Program-made: the position numbers and the translations under genes
Shown here: positions 53,416-64,000 of the stretch, one piece after another
How the letters are laid out: each line of letters starts with the position of its first letter
Position numbering within the stretch: position 1 is the stretch's first letter
The notes under the pieces: generated by a model
What the model saw: the letters and a program-made list of their open reading frames with translations, nothing else
The model's database searches: none
What the model was told of the DNA's origin: nothing
NCBI GenBank assembly: GCA_000711775.1
Contig: ARYC01017193.1
Coordinates: 82,618-146,617 of the forward strand
Source of the DNA: Oxytricha trifallax
Taxonomy: Eukaryota; Ciliophora; Spirotrichea; Sporadotrichida; Oxytrichidae
Reading direction: 5' to 3'
Length of the DNA: 64,000 nt

Positions 53416-56400
53416 TTAATTGATTTTTTAGTTATTGCTTTTTTTAATAAATAAACCTAAATATTTTATTTTAAAATGAATTCTTTGATTATTTTTTGTA
53501 TTATTGGTTTTTGTTTAATTAATTAATTTTTTAATTTCCTGTATTTTTAAATTAAACTGAAGCACATTTGATGTTTAAAACTTAATATCTATTTGTCATT
53601 AAAGTTAACTATCACAGTTAAACATGTAAAATATACAAAATTAAGATAAAAATAGCATTCACTAAGAAATTTACTTGATAGAATGATAACTTGTATTATA
53701 AAAGTATTATAAAATCGAGATGTAAGGAAGAAAACTAATTGTGACATCTAGCATTAAAGATTCCATAAGAATAAGGGATGTTGTTGGGATTTGAGGGGCA
53801 CTTCATTTCAATTAGTAGAACTAGTACAAATAACTTAGAGTATTTAATAATATTCAGATTAATTATATACCAGTTTTCTTTCAATCAATTAATATAACTA
53901 TTTAAGGTAATAAATTATTGATTAATTTAAACAAGCTATTATAAAATATATTAATAAAATTACAATGAAAATAAAAAAGAAGGTTTGAAGCTCTTTGATC
54001 TTGATGATTTTGAAGGTGATTAAGGTTTGCTACTAGCTATAGGGAGTGATTCTTTATTTGATATAAATCCTTCTTAACTCAATAGCTCATTCAATAATTT
54101 CTAGCTCAATTTATCTTTCTTAGATTTCTCAATTAAGGAGGCGAGAGCTTTAGATAGTAGATCATCATTGAATACCCAAACATTATTTCAGTGGTTAAAT
54201 ATGTGTTATTTTTATTAATGAGATAGTGTTCTTGATTAGGCTTCTATTCATTTAATTTTATTTTATCGTTAGACTTTTATATCAAGATTAAAAATAAAAA
54301 AAGATTTTAAGAATGTCAAATTTTAATATTATAAAAATATTAATAAAAATCTAATAAGGATATTGCTTAAAGGAGTTAAAAAACGGGAAAATTTTAAATT
54401 TGTAATTTATTAAATACCTCTAATAAAGTGCTTATTCATGCCTATTTTAAAAAATATACAACTTAGTTATAAAAAGGTTGACCCAAAATCTCTTTTTTAT
54501 CTTCAAAATAAGGATGCTTTATACTTATAAAAAAAATATAATCAGCAGCATCACTATAAATAATATTAAGGTTTTCGGGTTTAAATTATTTAACTAGACT
54601 CTTTGAGTGTCTTGGAGGGAACTTTCTTTTAATTCATTATCTATAATAAGTTGAGAAGGGATTAAGCCATCTTAAGTATAATCTGACAACAGTTTATATT
54701 TTAATTTGAAGTTTATTAATTTTAATAAAAATAATTAAAGTAATAAATTGAAATATTTTTTCTTTATATTACAACTAAGATAAAATTTTATAGAAAATTT
54801 AATGTATACTATTATAGTATTCTGTTAAAGTTTATGAGATATAATTTGAATTCATAAAAAGATTAAAATAGTTGTTGATTCTCATCTAAACTCAATTTAA
54901 GAAGTAAACTGGATTTCTAAGAAGATTTTAGGACCTTGATAATATCAAACTATTTTGAATATACAATCTATTTGTGATTTAATTCGGGGAAGTTTCCTGC
55001 CCCAAATATTTTTCTATCATTTGAAAATAAATATATAAAAAATATAAATCTAATTGTATTTTAACATATCCATGTAAAAAACAGTTTTTATTTATATAAT
55101 TCAAAGCTGTATTCATTGTATCAATACTAATTTAAAACTAAATGATTAAATAGAATTAATAAGATCATATTTAAGGTTAAAGATTTTGAGAAATTCAAAT
55201 AAATTAAATACTTTCTTTTTATTGGCATGAAATTTCTGGATGCCCCCCACATACCTGGAATTTTTTTTAATTCCAGTTTTAAATTTGAATCCCAGTTTTA
55301 AATCTGGAACTTTTTTTTTAAACTGGAATTCCAGATCTGAGAAAAATGTTCCAGATTTAAAACTGGAATTCCAGATTTAAATCTGGAACATCAGATTTAA
55401 AACTAGTATATATCAGACACAACTATTAAATTTGCTTTTAAATTTTTTTAATAAAAATCATTAATAAATTTTGACATTTTTTTTATTTTTTATATTTTTA
55501 ATTAGATTATTCTAAATTATAATATTTTTTGAAAAATTTTCAACTGAGTAGGTATTTTTTTATCTTAATATTACTTTCAATTTGTATATATTGTTATTTA
55601 AAAAAATAATTTTAAATATAAAATTATGATTTATATGAAAATAAGTTTTTTTAATAAATGAAAATTAATTGAAAATATAATGCAAATATTAATATAAAAA
55701 ATATATCATTTTTAATAAAAAAGTTACTTTTGACATTCAAATGCATTTAGAGATGGTTAAAAAGTCTATAGACTTTTACTGCAAGTTTGAGTGTTTTATT
55801 AATATATATTTAGCATTTTAATTGAAATTCTATATGTAACCAAATTTTAAAATTTAGTACCACACACTCTTTATATATAGTATAATTAAGGATTCAAACA
55901 TAGATAAATTAATATATTTAATGATTAGTGTGCTTAACATTGCACTTTGGTAAACTTATAATTCTGAATAGAATTGTCAAAATTTAACATAGACCCTCTA
56001 ATCATAAATGATGAATTTTATGTGTAAACTAATTTCGGAAATTTGATTACACATGTAAATTAAATTAAAATATTAACTATATATTAAATTAGTTTAAAAA
56101 TTAACATGGAGTCAAACTAAAAATTATAAAAATTAATGAATGTATAGATTATCAACCATACTAGAACTATCTTTAGATAAGAAGATATATTTAAAAAATT
56201 ATACTTATAATAATTAAAAGAGTAAGATCTTTATTATAATGATTAATTAAAGATTTATTTTACTTAATATTAGATATAGTCAAATAGTTTAAACAATATA
56301 ATTAATCATATATTATAATAATTTTATCTGAACTTGAACGCACTGATCCAAGACTAATGCAAGTATATGTACCCATATGATAAAGTAACAAAAATAACGT

Positions 56401-59400
56401 TTATATAACATAATTTTACTTAATAAAGGGAACTAACAATTTCAATCATCCTTTATAAGTCTATGAATTTAAACTATTGCATTGCCATTATTATTGAAAT
56501 ATTCTCTAAAATCCAGATTTAAAAAAGTCAAATAACTATAATTTAATTTTCAAATATAAGGATTATTTTTAAAATAATTACAATACATTACAAAGTTATT
56601 AATAGGAGGTAAAAATTATATACAAACTATTACTGATTACAGAAAAAGAGTTAATTTTTTGGATTAGATCGCTAAAATATATAATTAATAAATTATAAAT
56701 GTGTATTTCTTTATTATATACCATTAAAATTTAAACAGTCTTTAATAAATGGGGTTTTATACAATTCTATTACTATGTCAAAGTTATTTATAAAAGATTT
56801 AAAAAAAACAACTGATAATTAATATATAAAAAAATATTATAAAATAAAGGGTAGGAATGTTTTTAGAAAAAAAAATTTTATTTTTATAATAGTACCTATT
56901 AAAATATGCAAAATTTTGAAGATTCATAAATGGCAAATATACTATTTCATCAAGAATAATAGATTTAATTATTTATATATAGAAGATATATTTAAGAGTT
57001 TTTCTTAAAATAAATAATAATTGGAAATATAAAAATTTATAAATTTTATTGATAAATATAAATTGGAAAAAAATATATTTTTTTTGAATAAATATTAATT
57101 GAAAAAATAAAAATTATTTGAATGAGGTTCCAGATCTGGAAAAAAAATTCCAGATTTATATCTGGAATTCCAGATCTAAATCTGGAATAAATAATTTTTT
57201 TTTTGGTTCCAGATTTAAAACTGGAATTTTTTTTCCAGATCTGGAATTCAAATTTAAAACTGGAATTTAAAAAAATTCCAGGTATGTGGGGGGCATCCAA
57301 ATTTCTAAAAAGTTGGGAAATTTCCCCTATATTTGCTTTAAGCATTTTTGGGAATGTAAAATTCCCCACACATAAATTTATTAGAAAGATTATTTTAGAT
57401 ATTTAAATTTAGTTAATTAAGTTCATTATGAATGATATTATCGTTATTATTGCTCGCTTATATATATGCAATATTCCTAAAGGTCATATAAATAAAATCA
57501 AATAAATCAAAGAAAAAAAAAATTAAAAGTAAAATTACTTTGAGATGGATTTAGTACAATATCTAATAATATTAGCTTTTTAAATTGCCTTTGTTTATTT
57601 TTTTAATTAATTTTTAGATATAATATACTTTTAATAGTATTAATAGAGCATGTGCATAGCATTTTTGATAAGAATTTCTGAGTTTGTTAATTAACTTTTC
57701 ATTTTGGATTTGCAGCATAATCGATTAAGTATAACTTAAGTTCAATTAACTAATGAAATTGAAATTATTACATTAATATTATTTGTAAAATTATTTTTAT
57801 CAAACATATTTGACTATAAAATATTCTTTTAAAAATCTTTCAGAAATTTTTCTATGATTTTACTGAATTCACAAATGTATATTGATTTGTGAGAAAAGTT
57901 AATGAATTGGTTGCTATTTTAATTAATTCTATAAATTTGGTCTTGGGATTTCAATCTAGTTTGTTTTAAAAGACTCCAAATTAAAAACTCTTTAGAAATA
58001 CATTTTATTTGACTGTTATAGCAACATAATTAATATTAGCCCTCACTCTAGATTAAAGAATTTGTAAAAATAAAATTATAAATTAAATATTAATTTAGTT
58101 TAAATATATGTTTACAATTTTTTAATTGTAAATTTTAATATAAAAAGTACCAAATTTTCTAAATTATTTTGAAAAAATAAAGCTTTTATAAATAAGATAA
58201 TTTTCATCTTTTTATTAAAACGATAAATTGGACAACATTTTATTGCAAAGACATATCAAAGTATATCAGGATTAAATAATTAAAGTTGAATTTTTTTTAG
58301 AATTTATGAGAAATTAAAGAAAAATTTTAGTAGAGTTATTAATGTAAAATAAAAAAATTGAACAATCACTTTAAGGAAATATATCAAATTGAAATTAAAT
58401 TTATCTCTCTAATATATGAAGTTTAATTATAATTATATGAAAGTATAAATTTAATTTTAAGAGGAATAATTATCTTATTTTATTTTAACTTATTCTTAAA
58501 TTGTCCAAATTTTCTTGAATGGTTTGATAGTGTATAAATTAAGATTTTTATGTTTTCTTCCTCTCTTTATTATTATTATTATCTTAACTGTTATTTTTTA
58601 ATTAATCTTAATACTCAACTGGGGGGGGGTTGGAATTTTCCTGCCCCAAATAAAAATATATATTTTTAATAAAATTCTAAATTTTTATTTTCAATTATGT
58701 TATAATAATTCAAATTTTAACATCGAATATATTTCTATCATGATATAAATTTCAAATATTTTATCAAAGTAACATACATATAATTAAAATAATTAGTGCA
58801 CTATATTTTATACTATATAATGAGATAATGGAAGATTATAAACTTTGAGATTAAATTAATTATATATTTTAAATAGGAATAAGGTAGAATTTGAATTTAA
58901 ATGTTGGAGTCGCAAACCCTGCCCTCCCCATCAACTGAGTGTTATAATATAATGATTTTTATTATAAAATTAAAACTATAATAGAGCAAGGATGACTATT
59001 GAATTTCTTCATTTCTTTCTTTGATATTTATTATAATTAATGATATCATGTTTAATTATTTAGAATAATAAAAACTAAATCTTTACAAAATTATTTGATT
59101 TCAGATTCAGTATTTAGGATTAATAAAAAATCTCTTAAAACTAAAAGTATTTTATAAAACTTTTAAAAAATTGAATTAATAAATTTCTATCTATATCAAA
59201 ACTTATCAATTCATATAAATCTAAAACCTTAATTATCTTTTAATTAAATATATTAAATAATTGATTATGCAAGAATTTTATATAATAATATTTAATTTTG
59301 GAATCTAAAAATAGTATAAATTTGAAAATCTTTAAAAATCTAATATTATATAACTAAGAAATGCTATATTTTAAAAAATAAAATTTTTTTATAGAAACAA

Positions 59401-62400
59401 AACAATAGATTATAGTGAACTCTTAAGGGCTTTAAATAGGTAATTATATTTGTTGATTTGAAAAAAATAATAGAAATGAAATTGATAAATAATATTTTAT
59501 TAGTATCATTTAAAATGATTTTTAAATATGATGCTAAGATTTCTGCCTCGCTTTTTTAATGTTTTTTAAATCTTAAACATTTTCTTAATTATCGATTAAT
59601 GTAGGTATTATTATTGAATTTTAACGATCGTTAGCTTGGCTATTAGGGCGATTACGCTTGAGAGACCTCCAGTTAATAATTAAAAAAATTAATATATTGA
59701 TTAATTATAGTTAAAGATATGCAATCAATGAAGGTTTTCACAGTGCGAGTTATATGGTCCTCATTTTTGGATGTGTAGAATTGAATGGAAAATTAATTTT
59801 AAATTTTAAATTTTAAACTAAGCATTTCCTCCTACTGCTTTAAAATACTACAGAGCTCCGCTAATTAATTCCAGATAACTAAACCTTATTTTCATTTATT
59901 ATTTATAAGCATATATTTTATTCTTAAATAATGGAAGAAATAAAATTATACTAGACATTGCCTATCATATTTCCAAACCAAGAATCTTAAGTATCAACAT
60001 AACTTTACTGCAAATTAAAATACTATTAGTTATATAAAATTGTTTAATAATTTATTTATAATCATCTATACCTTTTGTTGCATTAAATTTTTAAGTAGAT
60101 AAATTTCATAAATGAATTGATAAGTTAAGAAATTTAAATAGATTGAAATATACTAGCAGCAACAATTAAAAATTCAGAAGAATTTATAATAGAAGCCATC
60201 TCTAATCAATTGACTGGAACTATCTAATTATATTAATATTTAAAGATTAATTAATTTCACTGAATTATTATAGATTTGATCGGAGTATAAAAATTTTACT
60301 GAATAACTTACACATTTATACCTATACCCTCTGGATTAATCAATGGCTCACTGTGAAGCCATTTTTTTAAGGAGATTTCCCTTTAACTGATTTAAGGAGT
60401 AGCTTCAAATTACAAAGAGACTCGGCGTGATTAAATGTCGAAACCACATATCTCATAATCAAAATTGGCTTTGTCTTTTGTTTTAGGATCGGCTTTAACT
60501 TTAAAATTCAAATCCAATCCCTTTTATAACTGAATAATTGATAGTAAAAATGTGAATAGGTAAATAGCTTGAAATTAGTGGCAATAAATTAAGACTTCAG
60601 TTATTCAATTTTTATCTTTAATACAACTGCTATTAAAGTACACAACTTTTATTCTACAGGTATGTTCAGTAGGGTTGAAATTAACTTTTATAAACCTCGA
60701 GATACACTTCTTTGATTTAATGGCTTTCTGAATACTTTGAACTTAAAATAGAAAACATATTATCAAAACAATCAATCATAATCATTTCCAAACTAAATGA
60801 GTGCCAAAATATACTCAGTTATTCTTTTTCTATTCTATTCTTTGTAACGACATCCTCAGTTTAAATTAAATCTGACTTTATTTATTATTATTAATCTATA
60901 TACTTCAATACTTTTTATCTACTTATCAATATCTGTTCACCCCGAGGTACCCCCCCCACATCTCTCCCAGTCCCTAAACCGAGGTACCCCCCTCCCCCCA
61001 CCTCAAAAATGAAGTCCCCCTAATATTCCCCACTTTATATGAAAAATCATATTCCCAAGGTCTGAATCGTCTCCCTTCATGACATCTCACTCTCATAACA
61101 ATATTTATATATAAAATGATATAAATTTTCAAAATTATCTATTATCTTTTTTATTGCTGTTTTGATGTTATTTGAAATTTTTGGCAACTCAAAACGTCCG
61201 TTGAACTTTGAAAACACTTACTGCCATAGGAAAATATATTTCTATTGAGTTTACATAGTCTAGACTTATTACAGATTTTATTAATACAATAAAGCTATGC
61301 ATATAAAAATAGCAACAATTTTTTCAGCCTAAATCATCTTTTTCGATTTAAATATAAAAATTAAATTTAGTAAATTTTTGTAAAAAATAATTTCCTGTTT
61401 AAAATAAATATCATTTTATTATAAAAAATGAAAATGATTTTATGCTAAGATTTAACTAATTGAAAAATAAAAATAAATTAACAAACGTTATTATTCTTTA
61501 TTAATATTTCAATATATTTTGATATTTATTTTAAACAGGAAATGATTTTTTACAAAAATTTACTAAATTTAATTTTTATATTTAAATCGAAAACGATGAT
61601 TTAGGCTGAAAAAATTGTTGCTATTTTTATATGCATAGCTTTATTGTATTAATAAAATCTGTAATAAGTCTAGACTATGTAAACTCAATAGAAATATATT
61701 TTCCTATGGCAGTATGTGTCTTACAAAGTCGACGGACGTAGTGAGAGTTGCCAAAAATTTCAAATAACATCAAAACAGCAATTAAAAAGATAATAGATAA
61801 TTTTGAAAAATTTATATCATTTTATATATAAATATTGTTATGAGAGCGAGATGTCATGAAGGGAGACGATTCAGACCTTGGGAATATGATTTTTCATATA
61901 AAGTTGGGTATATTAGGAGGACTTCATTTTTGAGGTGGGGAGGTGGGAGGGGTACCTCGGTTTAGGGACTGGGGGGAGGGGTACCTCGGTGTGAACAAAT
62001 ATCAATGCTCACATACATAATTGGGTTTATCTTTATATAAAGTTCTCATCTTTAAATAAATCATTTTATGTTTAAAAAATTGAGTGCAAAATATTGAAGT
62101 ATATTTTACTTCGAATTGACATTAGTTAAATATTATTATGTTTCATTTTCATTTTAATAGTTTATGATTTATTCAAGATGTCTTTATGACAATATACAAA
62201 ACATTTTGATAATTTAATAATCTAATATATTTTATTTCATTAATATTGCACACCTTAGCTATATGATAGTTAATAGTCATAGTTTTGGTAGGTGTATTTT
62301 ATGGGACTTAGATTAAATTCATAAGCGTCAAAATAACTAGTCATCATTAGTACTTATACATTTGCTTAATTAAATATATTTTCAATTTCAATCTATGACG

Positions 62401-62450
62401 CACAAGTGAAGTTCTTATTTTATTGAATAAGTATGTCATTATTTATAACT
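53253..62450 (-). CDS. Locus M3: 3' part of an M-gene copy
   Basis: TGA at 53253-53255. Segments run (3' to 5') 53253-53415, 53740-53835, 53975-54165, 54585-54690, 54865-54962, 57650-57745, 58010-58075, 58495-58620, 58890-59040, 59550-59675, 59708-59790, 59815-59890, 59950-60020, candidates 60150-60215, 60320-60530 and 60665-60790, then 62250-62450. MDS1-4 are expected beyond TBE-V, outside the window. All segments examined keep their frames, including segment b, which is broken in M2. IESs hold the hAT-like element and a foldback F copy. Confidence 0.7.
53740..53835 (-). other. M3 MDS, SAPQ segment
   Basis: Reads KQSAPQIPTTSLILMESLML, then DVTISFL. Confidence 0.56.
53975..54165 (-). other. 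M3 MDS15, second half
   Basis: Begins FNDDLLSKALA and continues to SKSSRSKSFKP. Separated from its first half by about 420 bp of IES. Confidence 0.66.
54585..54690 (-). other. M3 MDS15, first half
   Basis: Reads LLSDYTQDGLIPSQLIIDNE, ending TQRVQLNNLN. Confidence 0.66.
54865..54962 (-). other. M3 MDS14
   Basis: Homolog of 6375-6475 and 24545-24640. Frame kept. Confidence 0.62.
54985..57370. mobile_element. GTTTCC-family element split by the hAT-like element
   Basis: The left end GGGGAAGTTTCCTGCCCC is at 54985. A degenerate right end, GGGAAATTTCCCC, lies at 57317 beyond the hAT-like insertion. The right border is uncertain. Confidence 0.4.
55239..57298. mobile_element. hAT-like 2.06-kb element with 8-bp target duplication
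   Basis: Terminal inverted repeats start GGATGCCCCCCACATACCTG. AAATTTCT is duplicated at 55231-55238 and 57299-57306. Eight-bp duplications are typical of hAT and some other superfamilies. Each end also has a cluster of short repeats of CCAGATTTAAAACTGGAATT type (55260-55400, 57127-57275), like hAT subterminal repeats. The interior is extremely AT-rich and I find no transposase frame, so it appears non-autonomous. Confidence 0.75.
57650..57745 (-). other. M3 MDS13
   Basis: Homolog of 6800-6900 and 25315-25410. Confidence 0.6.
58010..58075 (-). other. M3 MDS12
   Basis: Reads ...LQILQSRVRANINYVAITVK-like; homolog of 7128-7195. Confidence 0.58.
58495..58620 (-). other. M3 MDS11
   Basis: Homolog of 27215-27335, with an expanded Asn run encoded by ATA/ATT-rich repeats. 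Confidence 0.52.
58890..59063 (-). other. M3 MDS10 and conserved flank
   Basis: Almost identical to 27597-27770 (see there). Coding core NIKERNEEIQQSSLLYYSF. Confidence 0.55.
59550..59675 (-). other. M3 MDS9 (second membrane segment)
   Basis: Homolog of 28240-28378 with the GGLSSVIALIAKL helix. Confidence 0.68.
59708..59790 (-). other. M3 MDS8
   Basis: Homolog of 9027-9115 and 28405-28490. Confidence 0.6.
59815..59890 (-). other. M3 MDS7
   Basis: Reads RFSYLELISGALQYFKAVGG. Confidence 0.62.
59950..60020 (-). other. M3 MDS6
   Basis: Homolog of 28660-28740 with DSWFGNMIGNV. Confidence 0.62.
60150..60215 (-). other. Candidate M3 segment c
   Basis: Reads EMASIINSSEFLIVAAS. The plus strand is also open (KNSEEFIIEAISNQLTGTIQ), so strand is uncertain. 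Confidence 0.35.
60320..60530 (-). other. M3 segment b (intact)
   Basis: An open frame of about 65 codons: KADPKTKDKANFDYEICGFD, RRVSLQFEATPQISQREISL and KKWLHSEPLINPEGIGI. The M2 homolog (29010-29225) is frameshifted. Not found in M1. Confidence 0.58.
60665..60790 (-). other. Candidate M3 segment a
   Basis: Reads SSKYSESHQIKEVYLEVYKS, then QFQPY before TGA. Conserved with 29375-29465. Confidence 0.45.
60934..61997. mobile_element. 1.06-kb foldback element F, copy in M3
   Basis: The ends TGTTCACCCCGAGGTACC and GGTACCTCGGTGTGAACA are flanked by AATATC on both sides. Arms of about 480 bp surround a loop of about 108 bp (61413-61520). The arms are diverged relatives of the M2 copy, sharing CATGACATCT and the CGACGGACG / CGTCCGCCG block. 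No protein frame was recognised. Confidence 0.82.
62250..62450 (-). other. M3 MDS5
   Basis: Homolog of 10999-11200 and 30998-31200. The most 5' M3 segment in the window. Confidence 0.68.
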
Positions 62451-62819
62451 CCAAAATCATTTAAAAGAAATGTTATAGTTACTTGATTTTTGGGTATTTT
62501 TAGAGTCTTATACGTGTCTAATTTTTATGTAAGTGAAATTAAAATAAAATAATGAAGTTTTAATTTCAAAATCAAACGAATTATATAAGAATGTCGTATT
62601 ATATTTCATAATTTTTGCATCTTTATTGTTCAAGCTTTCCAAATGATTATTATGTATGATAGGAGAATCTAACTATCATATCAATACCTTATTAATTTCT
62701 GAGAATATATATTAATATTATTTTCCTTTTTTTATGCTTGATACTAAGGTATGCTATAACTTTCATATTAATAAGTAAAATAGAAAACACTGACTACTCC
62801 CCACTTATATAAATCCATT

Positions 62820-64000
62820 CAAAACCCCAAAACCCCTTAATGAGGTTTATAAGTGCTTTGATTTGTAGGGTATAGTTGGGGTCTTATTGGGGTTAGTAGA
62901 GAAATTAGCCAATTTACAAAATGAGAAATAGAAATTAGCGAAATTTAGGGTCGATTTATGATGAGTAATATTTAGATTTACTGCTTCAGCTTAGGTATGG
63001 TACGTGTATTAATATAGACTAAGCCAAACCTGTACTAAATTATGCAGCTATAGCAAAGTTATTACGCAAGAGGGCCTCAACTGTTAGGTATCACTGCTTG
63101 CTAGCTGTTTAGCATTTTAATTCTGGTAATTGAACGCATCCTGCAAGAAAATAAAAGTTCTCTCAGGCACATATTGACTTCCTCTGAGACTCTAAGACTT
63201 TGAAGTATTAGACACACTTTCCATTAGACTAGCGAGCTGTGATGTTTCATCGCAGGTTTCCTGACAAGCGTATCTCTCCATAGACTATAGCCAATATTTA
63301 TAGAAGAAATGGTATTACTTTCAAGACTGTCAACAGAGTGAAGAGAGTGATTGATTTTACACTGCCATTTTATAGTAATAATTTAAACTATATATATGAT
63401 TAAATGCAGAGAGCTATTAATAATAACAACAAGTTCATACACGCTGATGAAGCCGTATTCACCTTCAACACTTTTAATAAGTCTTAGTATAAGAAATATG
63501 ATAATATAGAAGTCTATGATTAAAAAGTGAGTAGTCACCCATGCAATTTTAGCTGGTATAAGTGAAGATTCAGGCCTAGAGAGTTATGATATTCACCCAC
63601 GCTCTATTAAGCGAGAGTAGTATATAGAGTTCCTACAAAAGCTCAGAGAGAAGTATAATAACCAAGAGATCATCCTGTTTGTTGATAACCCTTCAGTTCA
63701 TAAGACTAAGGAGTCTAAGAAAGCTTATGAAGAGCTAAATATAACTCCTGTATACAACGTTCCTTATAGCCCATAATTTAATGGAATTGAATTGTACTGG
63801 AGTTAAATCAAGACTCACTACAAAAAGCTGCTGCTGTATCATCTTATGCATGACTTGCCCATCGATACAGTAGACTTAATTCAAAGCAGCTGTCAGAGAG
63901 TGAGCGTAGATAAGACAACAGTCTGTGCGAGAGAGGGACGAATGAATGTTTATAAATAAGTTTTAGATTTAAATGAATGAATAAGTTCACATATTAAACT
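62820..64000 (+). mobile_element. TBE-V transposon (left end and transposase; runs off the window)
   Basis: Starts CAAAACCCCAAAACCCC after ATT (62817-62819, an ANT site). Only the transposase-side end is in the window. Sequence is closest to TBE-IV, in opposite orientation. It lies in the M3 IES upstream of MDS5. Confidence 0.88.
62919..63980 (+). pseudogene. TBE-V 42-kD DDE transposase, nearly intact
   Basis: ATG near 62919 (MRNRNQRNLGSIYDE), TGA 63978-63980. The N-terminal DNA-binding part has YAAIAKLLRKRASTVRYHCL. Catalytic contexts: FIHADEAVFTFNTF (Asp), ILFVDNPSVHKTKE (Asp), QFNGIELYWSQIKTHYKK (Glu). Two lesions are seen: TGA at 63131-63133, shared in position with TBE-IV, and a 2-nt deletion near 63523 (QKV/SVVTHAIL). 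Apart from these the frame is open for about 350 codons, the usual family length. Confidence 0.85.

Noticed and set aside
57046-57406. Overlapping ORFs on both strands rich in FEFQIW and similar repeats
   Set aside because: They translate the short CCAGATTTAAAACTGGAATT repeats at the right end of the hAT-like element. The repetition is DNA-level, not protein-level.

Overview
This window reads as germline (micronuclear) DNA of a hypotrich ciliate, most likely Oxytricha or a close relative. Three things show this. (1) Every convincing reading frame uses TAA and TAG as glutamine and only TGA as stop. (2) Several transposons begin with CAAAACCCCAAAACCCC (C4A4 telomere-like repeats), are flanked by 3-bp ANT target duplications, and carry the gene trio of the known TBE (telomere-bearing element) transposons: a 42-kD DDE transposase, a 22-kD protein and a 57-kD zinc-finger/kinase. 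(3) Cellular genes appear only as short coding islands (macronuclear-destined segments, MDSs) in very AT-rich DNA (internal eliminated sequences, IESs).

Layout. The backbone is a head-to-tail array of paralogous copies of one gene, here called M, all on the minus strand. M encodes an unnamed ciliate membrane protein with an N-terminal 'DMYGAPIN..YKSKDTYQT..GG' block, a transmembrane segment, a mid-domain, a second 'GGLSSVIALIAKL' membrane segment and a charged tail ending in TGA. M0 lies at 1-2120 (5' part only), M1 at 4590-14869 (complete start to stop), M2 at 21937-43365 (complete but heavily invaded) and M3 at 53253 to about 62450 (3' part; its 5' end lies beyond the window). A noncoding remnant at 50350-51930 looks like a unit whose gene body has been lost.

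Mobile DNA fills the IESs and spacers. TBE-I is at 15110-19975. TBE-III (31730-36999) contains nested TBE-II (32623-36576). TBE-VI (39344-41849) is degenerate and sits inside an MDS of M2. TBE-IV (43637-50141) is interrupted by a retroposon and by an IES-like insert. TBE-V starts at 62820 and runs off the right edge. There is a tRNA-like SINE (2589-3045), two retroposons with ORFs and an ATT-type tail, a short relative of one of them, a hAT-like element with 8-bp duplications (55239-57298), several large foldback palindromes, and a family of small inverted-repeat elements with GGGGAAGTTTCCTGCCCC-like ends.

Other genes are threaded through the M IESs. Segments of a plus-strand gene (G2) lie inside M1, and a minus-strand MORN-repeat segment lies inside M2. 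The most interesting points are the TBE inserted in an MDS whose exact excision would restore the frame, the IES gain or loss between paralogs, the 803-bp insert cutting a zinc finger in a transposon gene, the nested insertions, and sister foldback elements inserted 6 bp apart in two paralogs.

All MDS borders are approximate: they were read by translation and comparison among paralogs, without macronuclear sequence.
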